Below are positions 51,498 to 64,000 of a DNA stretch of 64,000 nucleotides, in pieces; positions within the stretch are counted from its first letter, which is position 1; each line of letters opens with the position of its first letter. The position numbers and the translations under genes were made by a program. The notes beneath the pieces are model-generated. The model did no database searches and was not told where the DNA came from. It saw only the letters and a program-made list of their open reading frames with translations. The stretch is taken from contig JAXCGZ010001906.1 of NCBI GenBank assembly GCA_037179515.1, positions 1 to 64,000 of the forward strand, given 5' to 3'. This DNA is from Halocaridina rubra. Taxonomy: Eukaryota; Arthropoda; Malacostraca; Decapoda; Atyidae.

Positions 51498-51676
51498 ATA
51501 GGTTAGTGCTTATTAGAAAAATCATAAAAAGAAAAACAGAATAAATAAGTAGAGTAGAATAGAATAGGTTAGACATGCTGAAAATACAATTCAAAAATGG
51601 AGCTGCCTCGTGTGTGCCAGTAGGCATGTTGCAGTGTCCTCTATTCTTATGTTCTTATGTTCTTATGTTCTTATGT
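48395..51676 (+). mobile_element. LINE E (CR1-like), nearly intact ORF2
   Basis: ORF2 from about 48560 to 51497, a 3' UTR of about 145 bp with GGAGCTGCCTCGTGTGTGCC, and a tail of TTCTTATG octamers at 51644-51676. Short octamer tails are characteristic of CR1-type LINEs. No ORF1 is present upstream, so the copy is probably 5' truncated. A fresh-looking 3' fragment of the same family lies at 45616-46394. Confidence 0.9.
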
Positions 51677-51680
51677 TAAC

Positions 51681-51684
<4 letters not shown>

Positions 51685-51769
<85 letters not shown>
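51685..51769. repeat. (AG)n microsatellite
   Basis: About 42 AG repeats immediately after the LINE E tail. Confidence 0.98.
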
Positions 51770-51772
<3 letters not shown>

Positions 51773-54437
51773 TGAGCTAACTTATTTTCCTCAAAAAGGA
51801 AATGTATATTGTCACTATAGGGGCGTTTTTATGACTTGCCTTTTATGACCTGCCTTCCTGCCTAAATGTACAAGGAAAAAAAAAACAGTAACTACCTTTT
51901 ACTCTATATTCACCACACGAAATTTTGTTTTCTAGCATCTTAAAAAAAAACAAAAGCAAAATATTTTAGTATACAAACAAAGAGACATAAAAGCATACAT
52001 CCATTCTTTTTTTTCATAAATCAGAGGGTCGATTCGAAGCACACTCGCCATAAGTCAAACATCCCTCCGACGGAAATTAAACAAAATACTACAACTATAT
52101 CTAATAATTACAGTTAATAGAATATGAAACTCTTGGAAGCTAAACAAGCATTGTAAATTAAAAATATTTTACACTAAAGCTGATATTTCAAGTGGATTTT
52201 CATATCTTTATTTATTTATATCTACTGCAATCAACAACATTAACGATTATCCTTTCTTAACAAACGATATAAAAGAACTTAAGTATCATTATTTTAATTT
52301 CATACTCAAAATATATGCTCTGAGAATCTCAATTATAAAATTCATGACAATGACAATAATTAACAATAATTATCTTCAGATAATCTTCTTAAAATCGATA
52401 ATATCCTTATCTTTTCGAAATATTACAATTATCATATGAAGGCTATATACACTTCTCAACATAAAAAAAAAATATTAAAAATAAGAAAATTATATTTCCT
52501 TTGCAACATTAAAGAATGAACTTTGCTTAAGTTTCATAATCTCTTAAGGAATCATACATAAAAAAAAAAGTATATTTTTCTATTAACTCAAATTAACTTT
52601 TTTTTCGAGTGACCACTCAACAGAATACCTCAGTAGAAAGGGGGGGAAGCTATACTTTTCTTTCTCTTTTTTTTATCTTTTTTTCTATACTTATGATCGG
52701 CTAGGTATTTAGTTACCCCTTTTTTTTGCTCTTTCTTTCTTTTCATACCTAATATTTGTCTTCTGGACTTCAGATGGCTAGCTTTTGCAGGGAGATTTGT
52801 GTGCGTGTGCCGTTTCCTTCCCTGTCTCTTCAGTTTCTGGATCGACCTTGTCCTTTTCAAATACAGGAAACGGCTACTCGACATTCTTGTTGTTGTTTCT
52901 TGTGAACTCACACTCCCATCTTTATGACCAAGCTGGAATTATGGTAGGAAACTTTGTCATGGCTTAAATTTCTAAGTTTTATTTTATCTATTTAGAGTAT
53001 TTTGTCGAACAATTAATGTAAGAACTTCAGCTAGAAAATAAAGAATAATTCATAGATTCGCATCCTTTATCAGATAATATCTCTCTTTGGATTTCGAAAA
53101 TCGAACAATTATCTTATTGGCGGAGTAAGGGAAATAATAAAAAAGACTGCACCTCGGCCATATCTGGGCAGGTGGAACTTTTACTACATTGACTCTTGAA
53201 GCATTCACATAAGCATATCCCATAATATATATGGCAATGTCTACATCACCTCCCATTAAAACTATGTGCGCATCGACTTATGGTAGGGGTGCTGTTCCTC
53301 AAAACTACATTCACAGTGTGGCGCATTGTGATATACATGAATCGAGCTGAATTTTTCTCCGAGATGACATTTCTCACCCTTCGTGAACAAAGTTTCAGCA
53401 ACATTCCTTCGGAATCAAAATGCATAGGACAGTTCTTACTGCGGGGCGCCTTGCCTATACGTGGATGGGGGAGGGGTGTGACTGGCTGTGATTTCTCGAT
53501 ACTTTGAGCGTTGTCGGAGCCAGAGGCGTCTCTCTCAGCGTCGCTTGCTTTTAAGCGTCTTGAAGTTTCTTCTAACTCGAGGATTCAACGAATCTTTTCT
53601 ACCTCGGACATTGCCTCCAGAGATGCATGATTATCTGTTTCTTGCATTTTGCACGCCATGAGATGCACTGTCATTTAATTTCTTCTTGTCTCTTCATGGT
53701 AACTACGGTGTGGATTCATCCCACCACTGCCACGAGTGATGTATAGCATTATTCTAAGACTATACTTATTCTATAGGTAACGAGGTCGGTGATAACAGAT
53801 ATGCATCGTTCATTTAAATGGATTATTAGAACTATCTAAACTTGTTCTACACCTCAAAGCTCCCGTTCCCCGCCCCCTTAGGGGAAAGCTCTCAGAGATC
53901 TTAGTTCTGCCCCAAATAAAGTTCTAACTTCAACTCAGCTCTCTGTGTATGATTAACCCCTACTGTCTTGTATTACCAAGATGATAGGGGGTGGCAGCTC
54001 GAACAGCCTGCCAATTGGCTTCCAGCTGGAGACAATCTCCTCCCTTGTGGGTAGTTCTTTATCAAGCAGGCCTATTGGCAGAAGGTGCATGTATGTACGT
54101 ACGTATAGATGTTACTCGTGAAAATGTCAGGAACTGTTTCAGCAACTTTGACCTCTATTGGCACTTGGCTCGTACATGTGGGAGGCCTAAGTCATAACAA
54201 TATATCTGGTTGTCAAAACACCCTCTAGCCAAGAAAATACATGGTGAATATAGTGTTAAAAATATTGATTTTCCCAAACCACATGGCCTATTTCTTTATC
54301 TCTTTCTTTGTTACACTTATTCAATATACAGAACTTTCATACGACACTATAAAAAAAAAAAGCTTAGTAAAACACATTTTACAAGTACATAACCAAGCTA
54401 AAATATGAAAGCTAATTATTAAAAAGTACTGTACAGT
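51770..54437. other. Region without recognised repeats or genes
   Basis: The longest stretch in the window with no match to its repeat families. 53100-54190 is less AT-rich than its surroundings. Frames here (52630-52911 minus, Lys-rich; 53280-53507 plus; 53991-54197 plus) are short and motif-free. Intergenic, intronic or UTR host sequence is the most likely content. Confidence 0.45.
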
Positions 54438-54988
54438 ATTAAAGATATGATGATTACTGAGCCTTGGCGCTACCAACTACACCACAGAAGGTTAAAGGAA
54501 AACTAACTTCACAGCTTATATCTGCTATGGTAGGAATGAACGCATTCTATCTGAATACCACTATGTTCACATTACAGTTTCACCAACCTCACTTGTGGTA
54601 AAAATGATTTATGTCTTCACATATGTAATGTGCTTATTTGGTTAATGTTGGGCCTGAATGAGATTGGGAGTTGAATTAAATGTGAAAACGAAACCATGAG
54701 TGAGGTTGGGGAAACTGTAAAATGAACATAGTGGTGTTCAGATAAAATGTATTCATTCCTACCATAGCAGATATAAGCTGTGAGGTTAGTTTCCCTTTAA
54801 CCTTCTGTGGTGTAGTTGGTAGCACCTTGGCTTAGCAATAATAATGCCCAGGTTAGAGGCCTGGTCAGGGTAAAAATTATTCATGTTTTCACATATGTAA
54901 TGTGCTTTTTTGGTTATTGATGGTCCCGAATGAGATTGGGAGTTGAATTAAACGAGAAAACGAAACCACGAGTGAGGTTGGGGAAACT
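54438..54988. repeat. tRNA-headed satellite, diverged monomers
   Basis: About two monomers: a minus-oriented part (54455-54600), then plus-oriented units with TGTGGTGTAGTTGGTAGCAC and a GCCCAGGTTAGAGGCCTGGT B-box region that is degraded. Body motifs ATGTTTTCACATATGTAATG and GAGTGAGGTTGGGGAAACTG match the array at 3177-7185. Confidence 0.82.
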
Positions 54989-55120
54989 GGTGCCATGGCA
55001 CCAGCCGCCCGTTGAAAGACTACGACTGAAGATATTAGGATGCAACTAGGACTGGTCCAGACAGTTCCAGGTTGAGTCTTCCTTCAGGACAGTTCTTTTC
55101 TCATTCCTACATCTACACTG

Positions 55121-55469
55121 AAGAGTGAGGGGGGATATGGTGACAGTCTTTAAATTTCTTCATGGTTATGATAGAGTGGATAGGGAGCGATATTTTGATA
55201 TGGCTGGCTCTAGAACTAGAGGTCATAGTTTGAAGCTTCGTAAGAAAACTTCTTTGCAGGATGTAAGGAAATACTATTTCAGTGTAAGAGTAGTTGATAA
55301 TTGGAATTCGCTAAGCGAGGAGGTAGTTAATGCTATCTCAATCCATAGATTTAAGGACAGGTATGATAAGTATCACTAAGTATAAAATGGATCCGATGAG
55401 GAGACGGGAAGATACGAGCTTTGAGCTCTTTCCCGTAAACACAATTAGGTAATCACAATTAGGTAATCA
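55121..55469 (+). mobile_element. LINE B 3' fragment nested in LINE A (plus)
   Basis: Encodes MVTVFKFLHGYDRVDRERYF to RFKDRYDKYH, then the 3' UTR and AATTAGGTAATCAC tail. The target sequence CACTGAA occurs on both sides, and the other LINE A copy (62735-62760, inverted) shows the uninterrupted site, so CACTGAA is a probable 7-bp duplication. Confidence 0.9.
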
Positions 55470-55587
55470 CTGAATATTCAGGCATATTCATTACACATCT
55501 CTTGCTATTCCATTACATTTGACAAGTCACAACATTCTGCACATCTGTCTCTTTTACTTTCCTTTTCCTCACATTTTGTCATTATTT

Positions 55588-58561
55588 ATGGAAGGTTCAC
55601 AACTAATGGCCCCCAGTACCCGGCATAGTGGGGTGCGAAGAATCTCCGGGTATCGTGTTGACTCCACCATTGGCTTGAGGGTAGACACGCCTGGTGGTAG
55701 TAATGATTCTGCTCTTAACCTTGCACCTCCCAATAGATCTGCTTCTTTCACTCTTCACTATTCAAACATTCGTGGGCTGAACTCTAATCTTTCGTCTCTG
55801 GAACAGCACTTGGGCACTTTCCTCCCTAACCTCCTCCTCCTATCTGAAACCCAGTTATCTTTACATGCTTCCATTGACCCTTTCCAAATATCCCACTATA
55901 ATCTGTATACTCGTTTTCGTTCCAAAGGTGGGGTCTGTGCTTTTTGCAACATTAACACTCCTATTGTGAGGCTCATGGACCTTGAATCTCCTGACTTTGA
56001 TGTTCTCTGGCTAAAAGTCTATCTCTCCACTACCACTACCATCCTTTGCTTCTGCTACTGTTCTCCAAACTCCACCGAGTTTGTGTCTTTCTTTGAATAT
56101 CTCTCCTCGTGCCATGAGTCCTTGCTATCTTCTCACCCACATGCCGAAGTTCTCTACATTGGAGACTTCAATGTACACCACAGTGAGTGGCTTCATTCTT
56201 CTCACACTGATGTGGGAGGAAGTGAGGCTCTTGCTTTCTCTATTACTCACGATCTGGAGCAAATTATCAAACATCCTACTCGCGTTCCTGATCGTCATGA
56301 ACATGCTGCAAACACTCTTGATCTATTTTTTACTTCTAACCCTTCAAACTACTCTTATTCTGTGCTTTCCCCTCTTGGTAAATCTGACCACTCCATGATC
56401 TCTGTCTCTTCCATTTTCGCTCCCCCACCACCAATCCCTCCTACTCAACGCCGCCTTTGGCACTTCGAGCGAACCCAATATGAAAATTTGCGTAACTTTC
56501 TCTTTGACTTCCCGTGGGATGATTACTGCTTTCGGTCCCGCAACCCTGATCGGGTAGCTGTAAACGTTGCCGAGATCATGACCGCGGAAATGGAGGCATA
56601 CATCCCCTCTTCTACAAAAACTTTCTCTCCCCCTAAACCTTGGTTTGACCGTGCCTGCTCCATGGCTATCCAGGCTAGGAATCAGGCTCACCGATCTTAC
56701 CAAGCCTCTCCTTCTGATTTAACTTGCTCTGCTTTTATTATAGCTAGGAATCGCTGTACAGCTCAGATTCGAAGGTCTAAGGCTTCCTTTATAAGAAGGA
56801 AAGTTGATGACTTTAACTCCTCTCCCACTGACAAATGCTTCTGGTCCTTAGCCAAAAACCTCTCCAAAAACTTCTGTAACTCAAGCTTTCCCCCTCTCAT
56901 TCGTTCTGATGGTTCTATAGCTTGCTCTCCCACTGACAAAGCCATTCTCTTTGGCTCTCATTTTTCTGCCAACTCTTCTATCAACGATTCCAGTGCACCT
57001 GTTCCTCAGTCTTTTCCCCTCTCTAACCCTATGCCCTTCCTTATCCTTTCTTCACGCAAAGTTCATAAGGTTCTTCGCTCACTAAAGACAAACAAGTCAT
57101 CTGGTCCCGATGGTATCCCTGCAAGGTTCCTTAAGGAGTTTGCAGATGAACTGGCTCCTCTGCTTTGCTGTCTTTTTCGCCTCATTCTATCAACCAGTAT
57201 CTATCCTTCATCTTGGAAGCATGCTTTAGTTCAACCTGTTCCTAAGAAGGGTGACCGCTCTATTTCTTCTAACTACCGACCTATTGCTCTACCTCCTCTA
57301 TTGCTAAAGTTTTTGAAACTTTGCTCAATGCTCACTTCTTGAAACGCCTTGAATCTAACTCACTTATCTCCGATCACCAGTACGGCTTCCGCAAGGCAAG
57401 ATCCACTGGTGATCTCCTGTCCTATCTTACTCATGTATGGTCATCTTCTCCGAGGAACTATGGGGAATCCTTTGTCATCGCCCTTGATATCTCTAAGGCT
57501 TTTGACAGAGTCTGGCACAAGGCTCTGTTGGCCAAACTCCCTGCCTATGGCTTTACCCCTTCTTTCTGTTCTCTGATTTCCAGTTTTCTTACTGACCGTT
57601 CTATATCTGTAGTTGTTGATGATGCGACATCTAGCCCTTTCTCTGTTTCCAAAGGTGTTCCACAGGGCTCTGTTCTTTCACCTACTCTCTTCCTGCTCTT
57701 TATCAATGATCTTCTACAATCCCCATCTTCCTCTCTTCTTCATGCCTTTGCCGATGATTCTACCCTTCACTTTTCCTCTGCCTTTTCTTCACAACCTTCA
57801 TCTGTTACTCGTAATCAATCTCGTATCACTCTTTCTTCTCCTCTTAACTCCGATTTGCAGAGAGTATCTGAATGGGGCAATCAAAATTTAGTTAAATTCA
57901 ATGCCTCCAAGACACAGTTTCTGGCTATCTCTTTATCTTCTTTTCCTCCTGATAACCCTATTGTCTTCGAAACTAATGAAATTTACCCTCTTAACTCTGT
58001 CAATATATTAGGAATCCATATAGCCTCTAACTTTTCTTGGAGGAATCACATAATCCTAATTTCTAAATCTTCATCCAAAAAATTGGTGGTTTTGTTTCGT
58101 TTTCATTATTACTTTTCCTCATTGCAGTTACTTAAAATTTACAAAGGTCTTATCCGCCCCTGCTTAGAATACTGCTCACACATCTGGGGTGCTTCTTCCT
58201 TTACTTATCTTCTTGATAGGGTTGAATCTAAGATCCTTCTCTTACTTCTAACCTGGATTCACTCTCTCTTCGCCGTACGGTATCTTCCCTTTCACTTTTC
58301 TATCGCTACTACTTCCATCGCTGCTCTGATGAGTAGGCGAGTTGCATCCCTCCTCCACTGCCGAGGTCGCGTAACACTCGCCAAGCGGCCTCATCTCACA
58401 GGTACTGTGCGGATATTTGTAGCTCGTGGAATGGTCGGTGCATCGACTGCTTCTTCCCATCTACCTCCAGACTCTGGAACTCTCTTCCTCCTTCTGTCTT
58501 TCCTAATTCTTATGACCTTTCATCCTTCAAAAAGCAGATCTATCGTCATCTCAGAGCCTAG
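55588..58561 (+). pseudogene. LINE A endonuclease-RT, frameshifted
   Basis: The Met at 55588 (MEGSQLMAPSTRHSG) is the better start; an in-frame upstream ATG at 55519 is also open. Endonuclease: YSNIRGLNSNLSSLEQHLG, LLSETQLSL, CFCYCSPNS, VLYIGDFNVHHSEWLHS, TLDLFFTSN and GKSDHSM. RT: NKSSGPDGIPARFLKEFADE, LVQPVPKKGDRSISSNYRPI, DHQYGFRKARSTGDLLSYL, LDISKAFDRVWHKALLAK, SKGVPQGSVLSPTLF and FADDSTLHFSS. The frame shifts at about 57285-57320 and again near 58230 and 58460, relative to the inverted copy. Poly(A) tail and domain order fit the jockey group. Confidence 0.87.
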
Positions 58562-58761
58562 TCCTCCATATCTCTGGGTCCTCTTTACTTTGACTGTTTT
58601 TTTCTGTCTGTCGTTTTCCTTTGTGTGTGACATTACCTCATCTCTGCCTTGCCCTTAACCTTTTTCTTTTCCTTCGTCTTGGTATATTCTCGTGCCCGGG
58701 CCTTTGTTGATGAGGGCAGTTTCTGCCTGTCCCGGTGTCACACCCTTAAAAAAAAAAAAAC

Positions 58762-59123
58762 ATAGTGGCGTTCAGATAGAATGAGTTCATTCCTACCATA
58801 ACATATTTAAGCTGTGAGAAGAGTTTCCCTTTAAGCTTCTGTGGTGTAGTTGGTAGAGCCTTGACTTAGTAATAATAAGTCCCAGGTTCAATTCCCAGTT
58901 GGGGTAAAAGTTATTCATGTTTTCACATGTGTAACGTGCTTACTTGGGTATTGTTGGTCCCAAATGATATTGGGAGTTGAATTAAATGTGAAAACGAAAA
59001 CACAAGTGAGGTTCTGGAAACTGTAATATGAACATAGATTGGTTTCAGAGAGAATGTGTTCATTCATACCATAACAGATATAAGCTGTGAGGCTAGTTTC
59101 CCTTTAACCTTCTGTGGTGTAAT
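58762..59123 (+). repeat. tRNA-headed satellite between the two LINE A copies
   Basis: About 1.3 monomers. The head TGGTGTAGTTGGTAGAGCCT and B box CCAGGTTCAATTCC (GGTTCRANTCC match) are well kept. It is the loop of the large LINE A inverted repeat. Confidence 0.88.
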
Positions 59124-59320
59124 TTTTTTCTTTTTTAAGGGTGTGACACCGGGACAGGCAGAAACTGCCCTCATCAACAAAGGCCCGGGCACGAGAATAT
59201 ACCAAGACAAAGGAAAAGAAAAAGGTTAAGGGCAAGACAGAGCTGAGGTAATGTCACACAAAGGAAAACGACAGACAGAAAAAAACAGTCAAAGTAAAGA
59301 GGACCCAGAGATATGGAGGA

Positions 59321-62300
59321 CTAGGCTCCGAGATGACGATAGATCTGCTTTTTGAAGGATGAAAGGTCATAAGAATTAGGAAAGACAGAAGGAGGAAAAG
59401 AGTTCCAGAGATGGGAAGAAGCAGTCGCTGCACCGACCAATCCACGAGCTACAAATATCCGCACAGTACCTGTGAGATGAGGCCGCTTGGCGAGTGTTAC
59501 GCGACCTCGGCAGTAGAGGAGGGATGCAACTCGCCTACTCATCAGAGCAGCGATGGAAGTAGTAGCGATAGAAAAGCGAAAGGGAAGATACCTTATGGCG
59601 AAGAGAGAGAGAATCCAGGTTAGAAGTAAGAGAAGGATCATTAATGAGTCTGACTGCCTTAGATTCAACCCTATCAAGAAGATAAGTAAAGGAAAAAGCA
59701 AACCAGATGTGTGAGCAGTATTCTAAGCAGGGGTGGATAAGACCTTTGTAAATTTTAAGTAACTGCAATGAGGAAAAGTAATAACGAAAACGAAACAAAA
59801 CCACCAATTTTTTGGATGAAGATTTAGAAATTTGGATTATGTGATTCCTCCAAGACAAGTTAGAGGCTATATGGATTCCTAATATATTGATAGAGTTAAG
59901 ACGGTAAATTTCATTAGTTTCGAAGACAATAGGGTTATCAGGAGGAGAAGAAGATGAAGAGATAGCCAGAAACTGTGTCTTGGAGGCATTGAATTTAACT
60001 AAATTTTGATTGCCCCATTCAGATACTCTCTGCAAATCGGAGTTAAGAGGAGAAGAAAGAGTGATACGAGATTGATTACGAGTAACAGATGAAGGTTGTG
60101 AAGAAAGGGCAGAGGAAAAGTGAAGGGTAGAATCATCGGCAAAGGCATGAAGAAGAGAGGAAGATGGGGATTGTAGAAGATCATTGATGAAGAGCAGGAA
60201 GAGAGTAGGTGAAAGAACAGAGCCCTGTGGAACACCACTGGAAACAGAGAAAGGGCTAGATGTCGCGCCCTCAACAGCTACAGATATAGAACGGTCAGTA
60301 AGAAAACTGGGAATCAGAGAACAGAAAGAAGGGGTAAAGCCATTGGCAGGGAGTTTGGCCAACAGAGCCTTGTGCCAGACTCTGTCAAAAGCCTTAGAGA
60401 TATCAAGGGCGATGACAAAGGATTCCCCATAGTTCCTCGGAGAAGATGACCATACATGAGTAAGATAGGACAGGAGATCACCAGTGGATCTTGCCTTGCG
60501 GAAGCCGTACTGGTGATCGGAGATAAGTGAGTTAGATTCAAGGCGTTTCAAGAAGTGAGCATTGAGCAAAGTTTCAAAAACTTTAGCAATAGAGGAGGTT
60601 AGAGCAATTGGTCGGTAGTTAGAAGAAATAGAGCGGTCACCCTTCTTAGGAACAGGTTGAACTAAAGCATGCTTCCAAGATGAAGGATAGATACTGGTTG
60701 ATAGAATGAGGCGAAAAAGATGGCAAAGCACAGGAGCCAGTTCATCTGCAAACTCCTTAAGGAACCTTGCAGGGATACCATCGGGACCAGATGACTTGTT
60801 TGTCTTTAGTGAGCGAAGAACCTTATGAACTTTGCGTGAAGAAAGGATAAGGGAGGGCATAGGGTTAGAGAGGGGAAAAGACTGAGGAACAGGTGATTAC
60901 CTAATTGTGATTACCTAATTGTGTTTACTAGAAAGAGCTCAAAGCTCGTATCTTCCCGTCTCCTCATCGGTTCCATTTTATACTTAGTGATACTTATCAT
61001 ACCTGTCCTTAAAACTATGGATTGAGATAGCATTAACTACCTCCTCGCTTAGCGAATTCCAATTATCAACTACTCTTACACTGAAAAAGTATTTCCTTAC
61101 ATCCTGCAAAGAAGTTTTCTTACGAAGCTTCAAACTATGACCTCTAGTTCTAGAGCCAGCCATATCAAAATATCGATCCCTATCCACTCTATCATAACCA
61201 TGAAGGAAGTTAAAGACTGTCACCACGTTGGAATCGTTGATAGAAGAGTTGGCAGAAAAATGAGAGCCAAAGAGAGTGGCTTTTTCAGTGGGAGAGCAAG
61301 CTATAGAACCATCAGAATGAATGAGAAGGGGAAAGCTTTTGATACAGAAGTTTTTGGAGAGGTTTTTGGCTAAGGACCAGAAGCATTTGTCAGTGGGAGA
61401 GGAGTTAAAGTCATCAACTTTCCTTCTTATAAAGGAAGCCTTAGACCTTCGAATCTGAGCTGTACAGCGATTCCTAGCTATAATAAAAGCAGAGCGAGTT
61501 AAATCGGAAGGAGAGGTTTGGTAAGATTGGTGAGCCTGATTCCTAGCCTGGATAGCCATGGAGCAGGCACGGTCAAACCAAGGTTTAGGGGGAGAGAAAG
61601 TTTTTGTAGAAGAGGGGATGTATGCCTCCATTCACGCGGTCATGATCTCGGCAACTTTTACAGCTACCCGATCAGGGTTGCGGGACCGAAAGCAGTAGTC
61701 ATCCCATAGAAAGTTAAAGAGAAAGTTACGCAAATTTTCATATTGTGTTCGCTCAAAGTGCCAAAGGCGGCGTTAATTAGGAGGGATTGGTGGTGGGGGA
61801 GCGAAAATGGAAGAGACATAGATCATAGAGTGGTCAGATTTACCTAGAGGGGAAAGCACAGAATAAGAGTAGTTTGAAGGGTTAGAAGTAAAAAATAGGT
61901 CAAGAGTGTTTGCAGCATGTTCGTGACGATCAGGAACACTAGTAGGATGTTTGATAATTTGTTCCAGAACGTGAGTAATAGAGAAAGCAAGAGCCTCGCT
62001 TCCTCCCACATCAGTGTGAGAAGAATGAAGCCAGTCACTGTGGTGTACATTGAAGTCTCCAATGTAGAGAACTTCGGCATGTGGGTGAAAAGATAGCAAG
62101 GACTCATGGCACGAGGAGAGATATTCAATGAAAGACACAAACTCGGTGGAGTTTGGAGAACAGTAGCAGAAGCAAAGGATGATAGTGGTAGTGGAGAGAT
62201 AGACTTTTAGCCAGAGAACATCAAAGTCAGGAGATTGAAGGTCCATGAGCCTCACAGTAGGAGTGTTAATGTTGCAGAAAGCACAGACCCCACCTTTGGA

Positions 62301-62702
62301 ACAAAAATGAGTATGCAGATTATAGTGGGAGATTTGGAAAGGGTCAATGGAAGCATGTAAAGACAACTGGGTTTCAGATAGGAGGAGGAGGTTAGGGAGG
62401 AAAGTGCCCAAGTGCTGTTCCACAGACGAAAGATTAGAGTTCAGCCCACGAATGTTTGAATAGTAAAGAGTGAAAGAAGCAGATCTATTGGGAGGTGCAA
62501 GGTTAAGAGCAGAAACATTACTACAACCAGGCGTGTCTGCCCTCAAGCCAATGGTGGAGTCAACACGATCCCCGGAGATTCTTCGCACCCCACTATGCCG
62601 GGTACTGGGGGCCATTAGTTGTGAACCTTCCATAAATAAGGACAAAATGTGAGGAAATGGAAGATAAAAGAGACAGATCTGCAGAATGGTGTGACTTGTC
62701 AA
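59321..62702 (-). pseudogene. LINE A endonuclease-RT, minus copy, broken
   Basis: Very similar to the plus copy. Endonuclease motifs YIGDFNVHHSDWLHSSHTDV and LGKSDHSM are intact. An in-frame TAA at 61773-61775 follows PPIPPN. The nested LINE B fragment splits the linker before NKSSGPDGIPARFLKEFADE. RT from 60860 is open through YGFRKARSTGDLL, LDISKAFDRVWH, GVPQGSVLSPTLF, FADDSTLHFSSA and CLEYCSHIW to HRCSDE; a frameshift near 59540 precedes the C-terminal SSHLWNSFPPSVFPNSYDLS and IYRHLGA end. Confidence 0.87.
60899..61226 (-). mobile_element. LINE B 3' fragment nested in LINE A (minus)
   Basis: Begins with the inverted tail GTGATTACCTAATTGTG and encodes FNFLHGYDRVDRDRYFDMAG to SFKDRYDKYH. 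Compared with the plus LINE A copy (about 56990-57005) only a few target bases were lost and no clear duplication is visible. Confidence 0.88.
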
Positions 62703-62878
62703 ATGTAATGGAATAGCAAGAGATGTGTAATGAATATGCCAGAATATTCAGTGTAGATGTAGGAATGAGAAAAGAACCATCCTGAAGGAAGACACAACCT
62801 GGAACTGTCTGGACCAGTCCTAGTGGCATCCTAATACCTTCAGTCGTAGTCTTTCAACAGGCGGCTGGTGCCATGGCC

Positions 62879-63828
<950 letters not shown>

Positions 63829-64000
63829 TTTTCACATATGTAATGTGCTTAATTGGTTATTGTATGGCCCGAATGAGGTTGGGAATTGAATTAAATGCGA
63901 AATTAAAGCCACGAGTGAGATTGGGGAATCTGTAATATGAACAAAATGGCATTCAGATAGAATGTGTTCATTCCTAAGTATAGAAGATATAAGCTTATAA
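63829..64000 (+). repeat. tRNA-headed satellite, plus-oriented, cut by window end
   Basis: Orientation flips at about 63822-63830 (TTCATG shared by both sides). The body continues to the end of the window. Confidence 0.87.

Larger units (their letters stand above)
54989..58761 (+). mobile_element. LINE A (jockey-like) full-length-like copy, plus
   Basis: The 5' end GTGCCATGGCACCAGCCGCC joins the satellite; the 3' end CCGGTGTCACACCCTTAAAA plus poly(A) joins the same satellite on the other side. The inverted copy at 59124-62878 shares both ends, defining a unit of about 3.4 kb without nested insertions. One long coding region is present. A LINE B tail is nested at 55121-55469. Confidence 0.87.
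59124..62878 (-). mobile_element. LINE A (jockey-like) full-length-like copy, minus
   Basis: Same ends as the plus copy, inverted: a T-rich tail complement at 59124-59138 and GGCGGCTGGTGCCATGGC at about 62860. It is inserted in the tRNA-like head of a satellite monomer (GTGGTGTA / TTGGTAGCGCC flanks). A LINE B tail is nested at 60899-61226. Confidence 0.87.

Noticed and set aside
52630..52911. Lys/Arg-rich 93-residue frame on the minus strand
   Set aside because: Composition follows a T-rich/C-rich plus strand; no motif, no copy and no coding context.
53280..54197. Possible host exons in the less AT-rich region
   Set aside because: Frames are short, no recognisable domain is present and splice sites cannot be judged without transcripts.

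Overview
This is an AT-rich stretch of animal nuclear DNA in which nearly every interpretable segment is repeat or transposon. The many long (TA)n, (GA)n and (AAT)n microsatellites, the CR1- and jockey-type LINEs, the BEL/Pao elements and the pogo/Tigger-like DNA transposons suggest an arthropod; a decapod crustacean is my best guess, by inference only. I found no host gene that I can name. No operons, CRISPR arrays or bacterial signals are present.

Layout. 1-290: LINE 3' end. 800-2926: Tigger-like element with TA duplications and a broken transposase N-terminus. 3177-7185: satellite of about 275-bp monomers, each with a tRNA-like head (A and B boxes), in two opposed blocks meeting near 4192. 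7186-18156: eight consecutive Tigger-like or related TA-flanked elements, separated almost entirely by (TA)n; several carry internal 160-bp or about 180-bp tandem repeats. 18775-20806: degraded jockey-like LINE (family A). 20851-21109: MITE with long inverted repeats. 21241-24037: 5'-truncated LINE (family C), whose 3' end resembles that of a tRNA-derived SINE found at 7602 and 36071. 26035-37334: two BEL/Pao elements in the same orientation, 12 bp apart. Both keep gag, protease and the A17 region but lack the reverse transcriptase core and integrase. 37335-45559: a run of CR1-like family B LINE copies. 45616-51676: two copies of another CR1-like LINE (family E), one almost intact. 51770-54440: sequence with no recognised feature. 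54440-64000: the tRNA-like satellite again, split by two nearly full-length family A LINEs in opposite orientation, forming an inverted repeat with arms of about 3.7 kb.

How the parts relate. Insertions are nested: family B tails lie inside a BEL LTR and inside both family A LINEs, and a SINE lies inside a BEL 5' leader. Related copies therefore supply approximate empty sites and relative ages. All coding regions read here are disrupted except the 33003-34502 frame of BEL copy 2. The most notable structures are the tRNA-headed satellite, the chain of TA-flanked elements with internal tandem repeats, the BEL family lacking an RT core, and the shared LINE/SINE tail.
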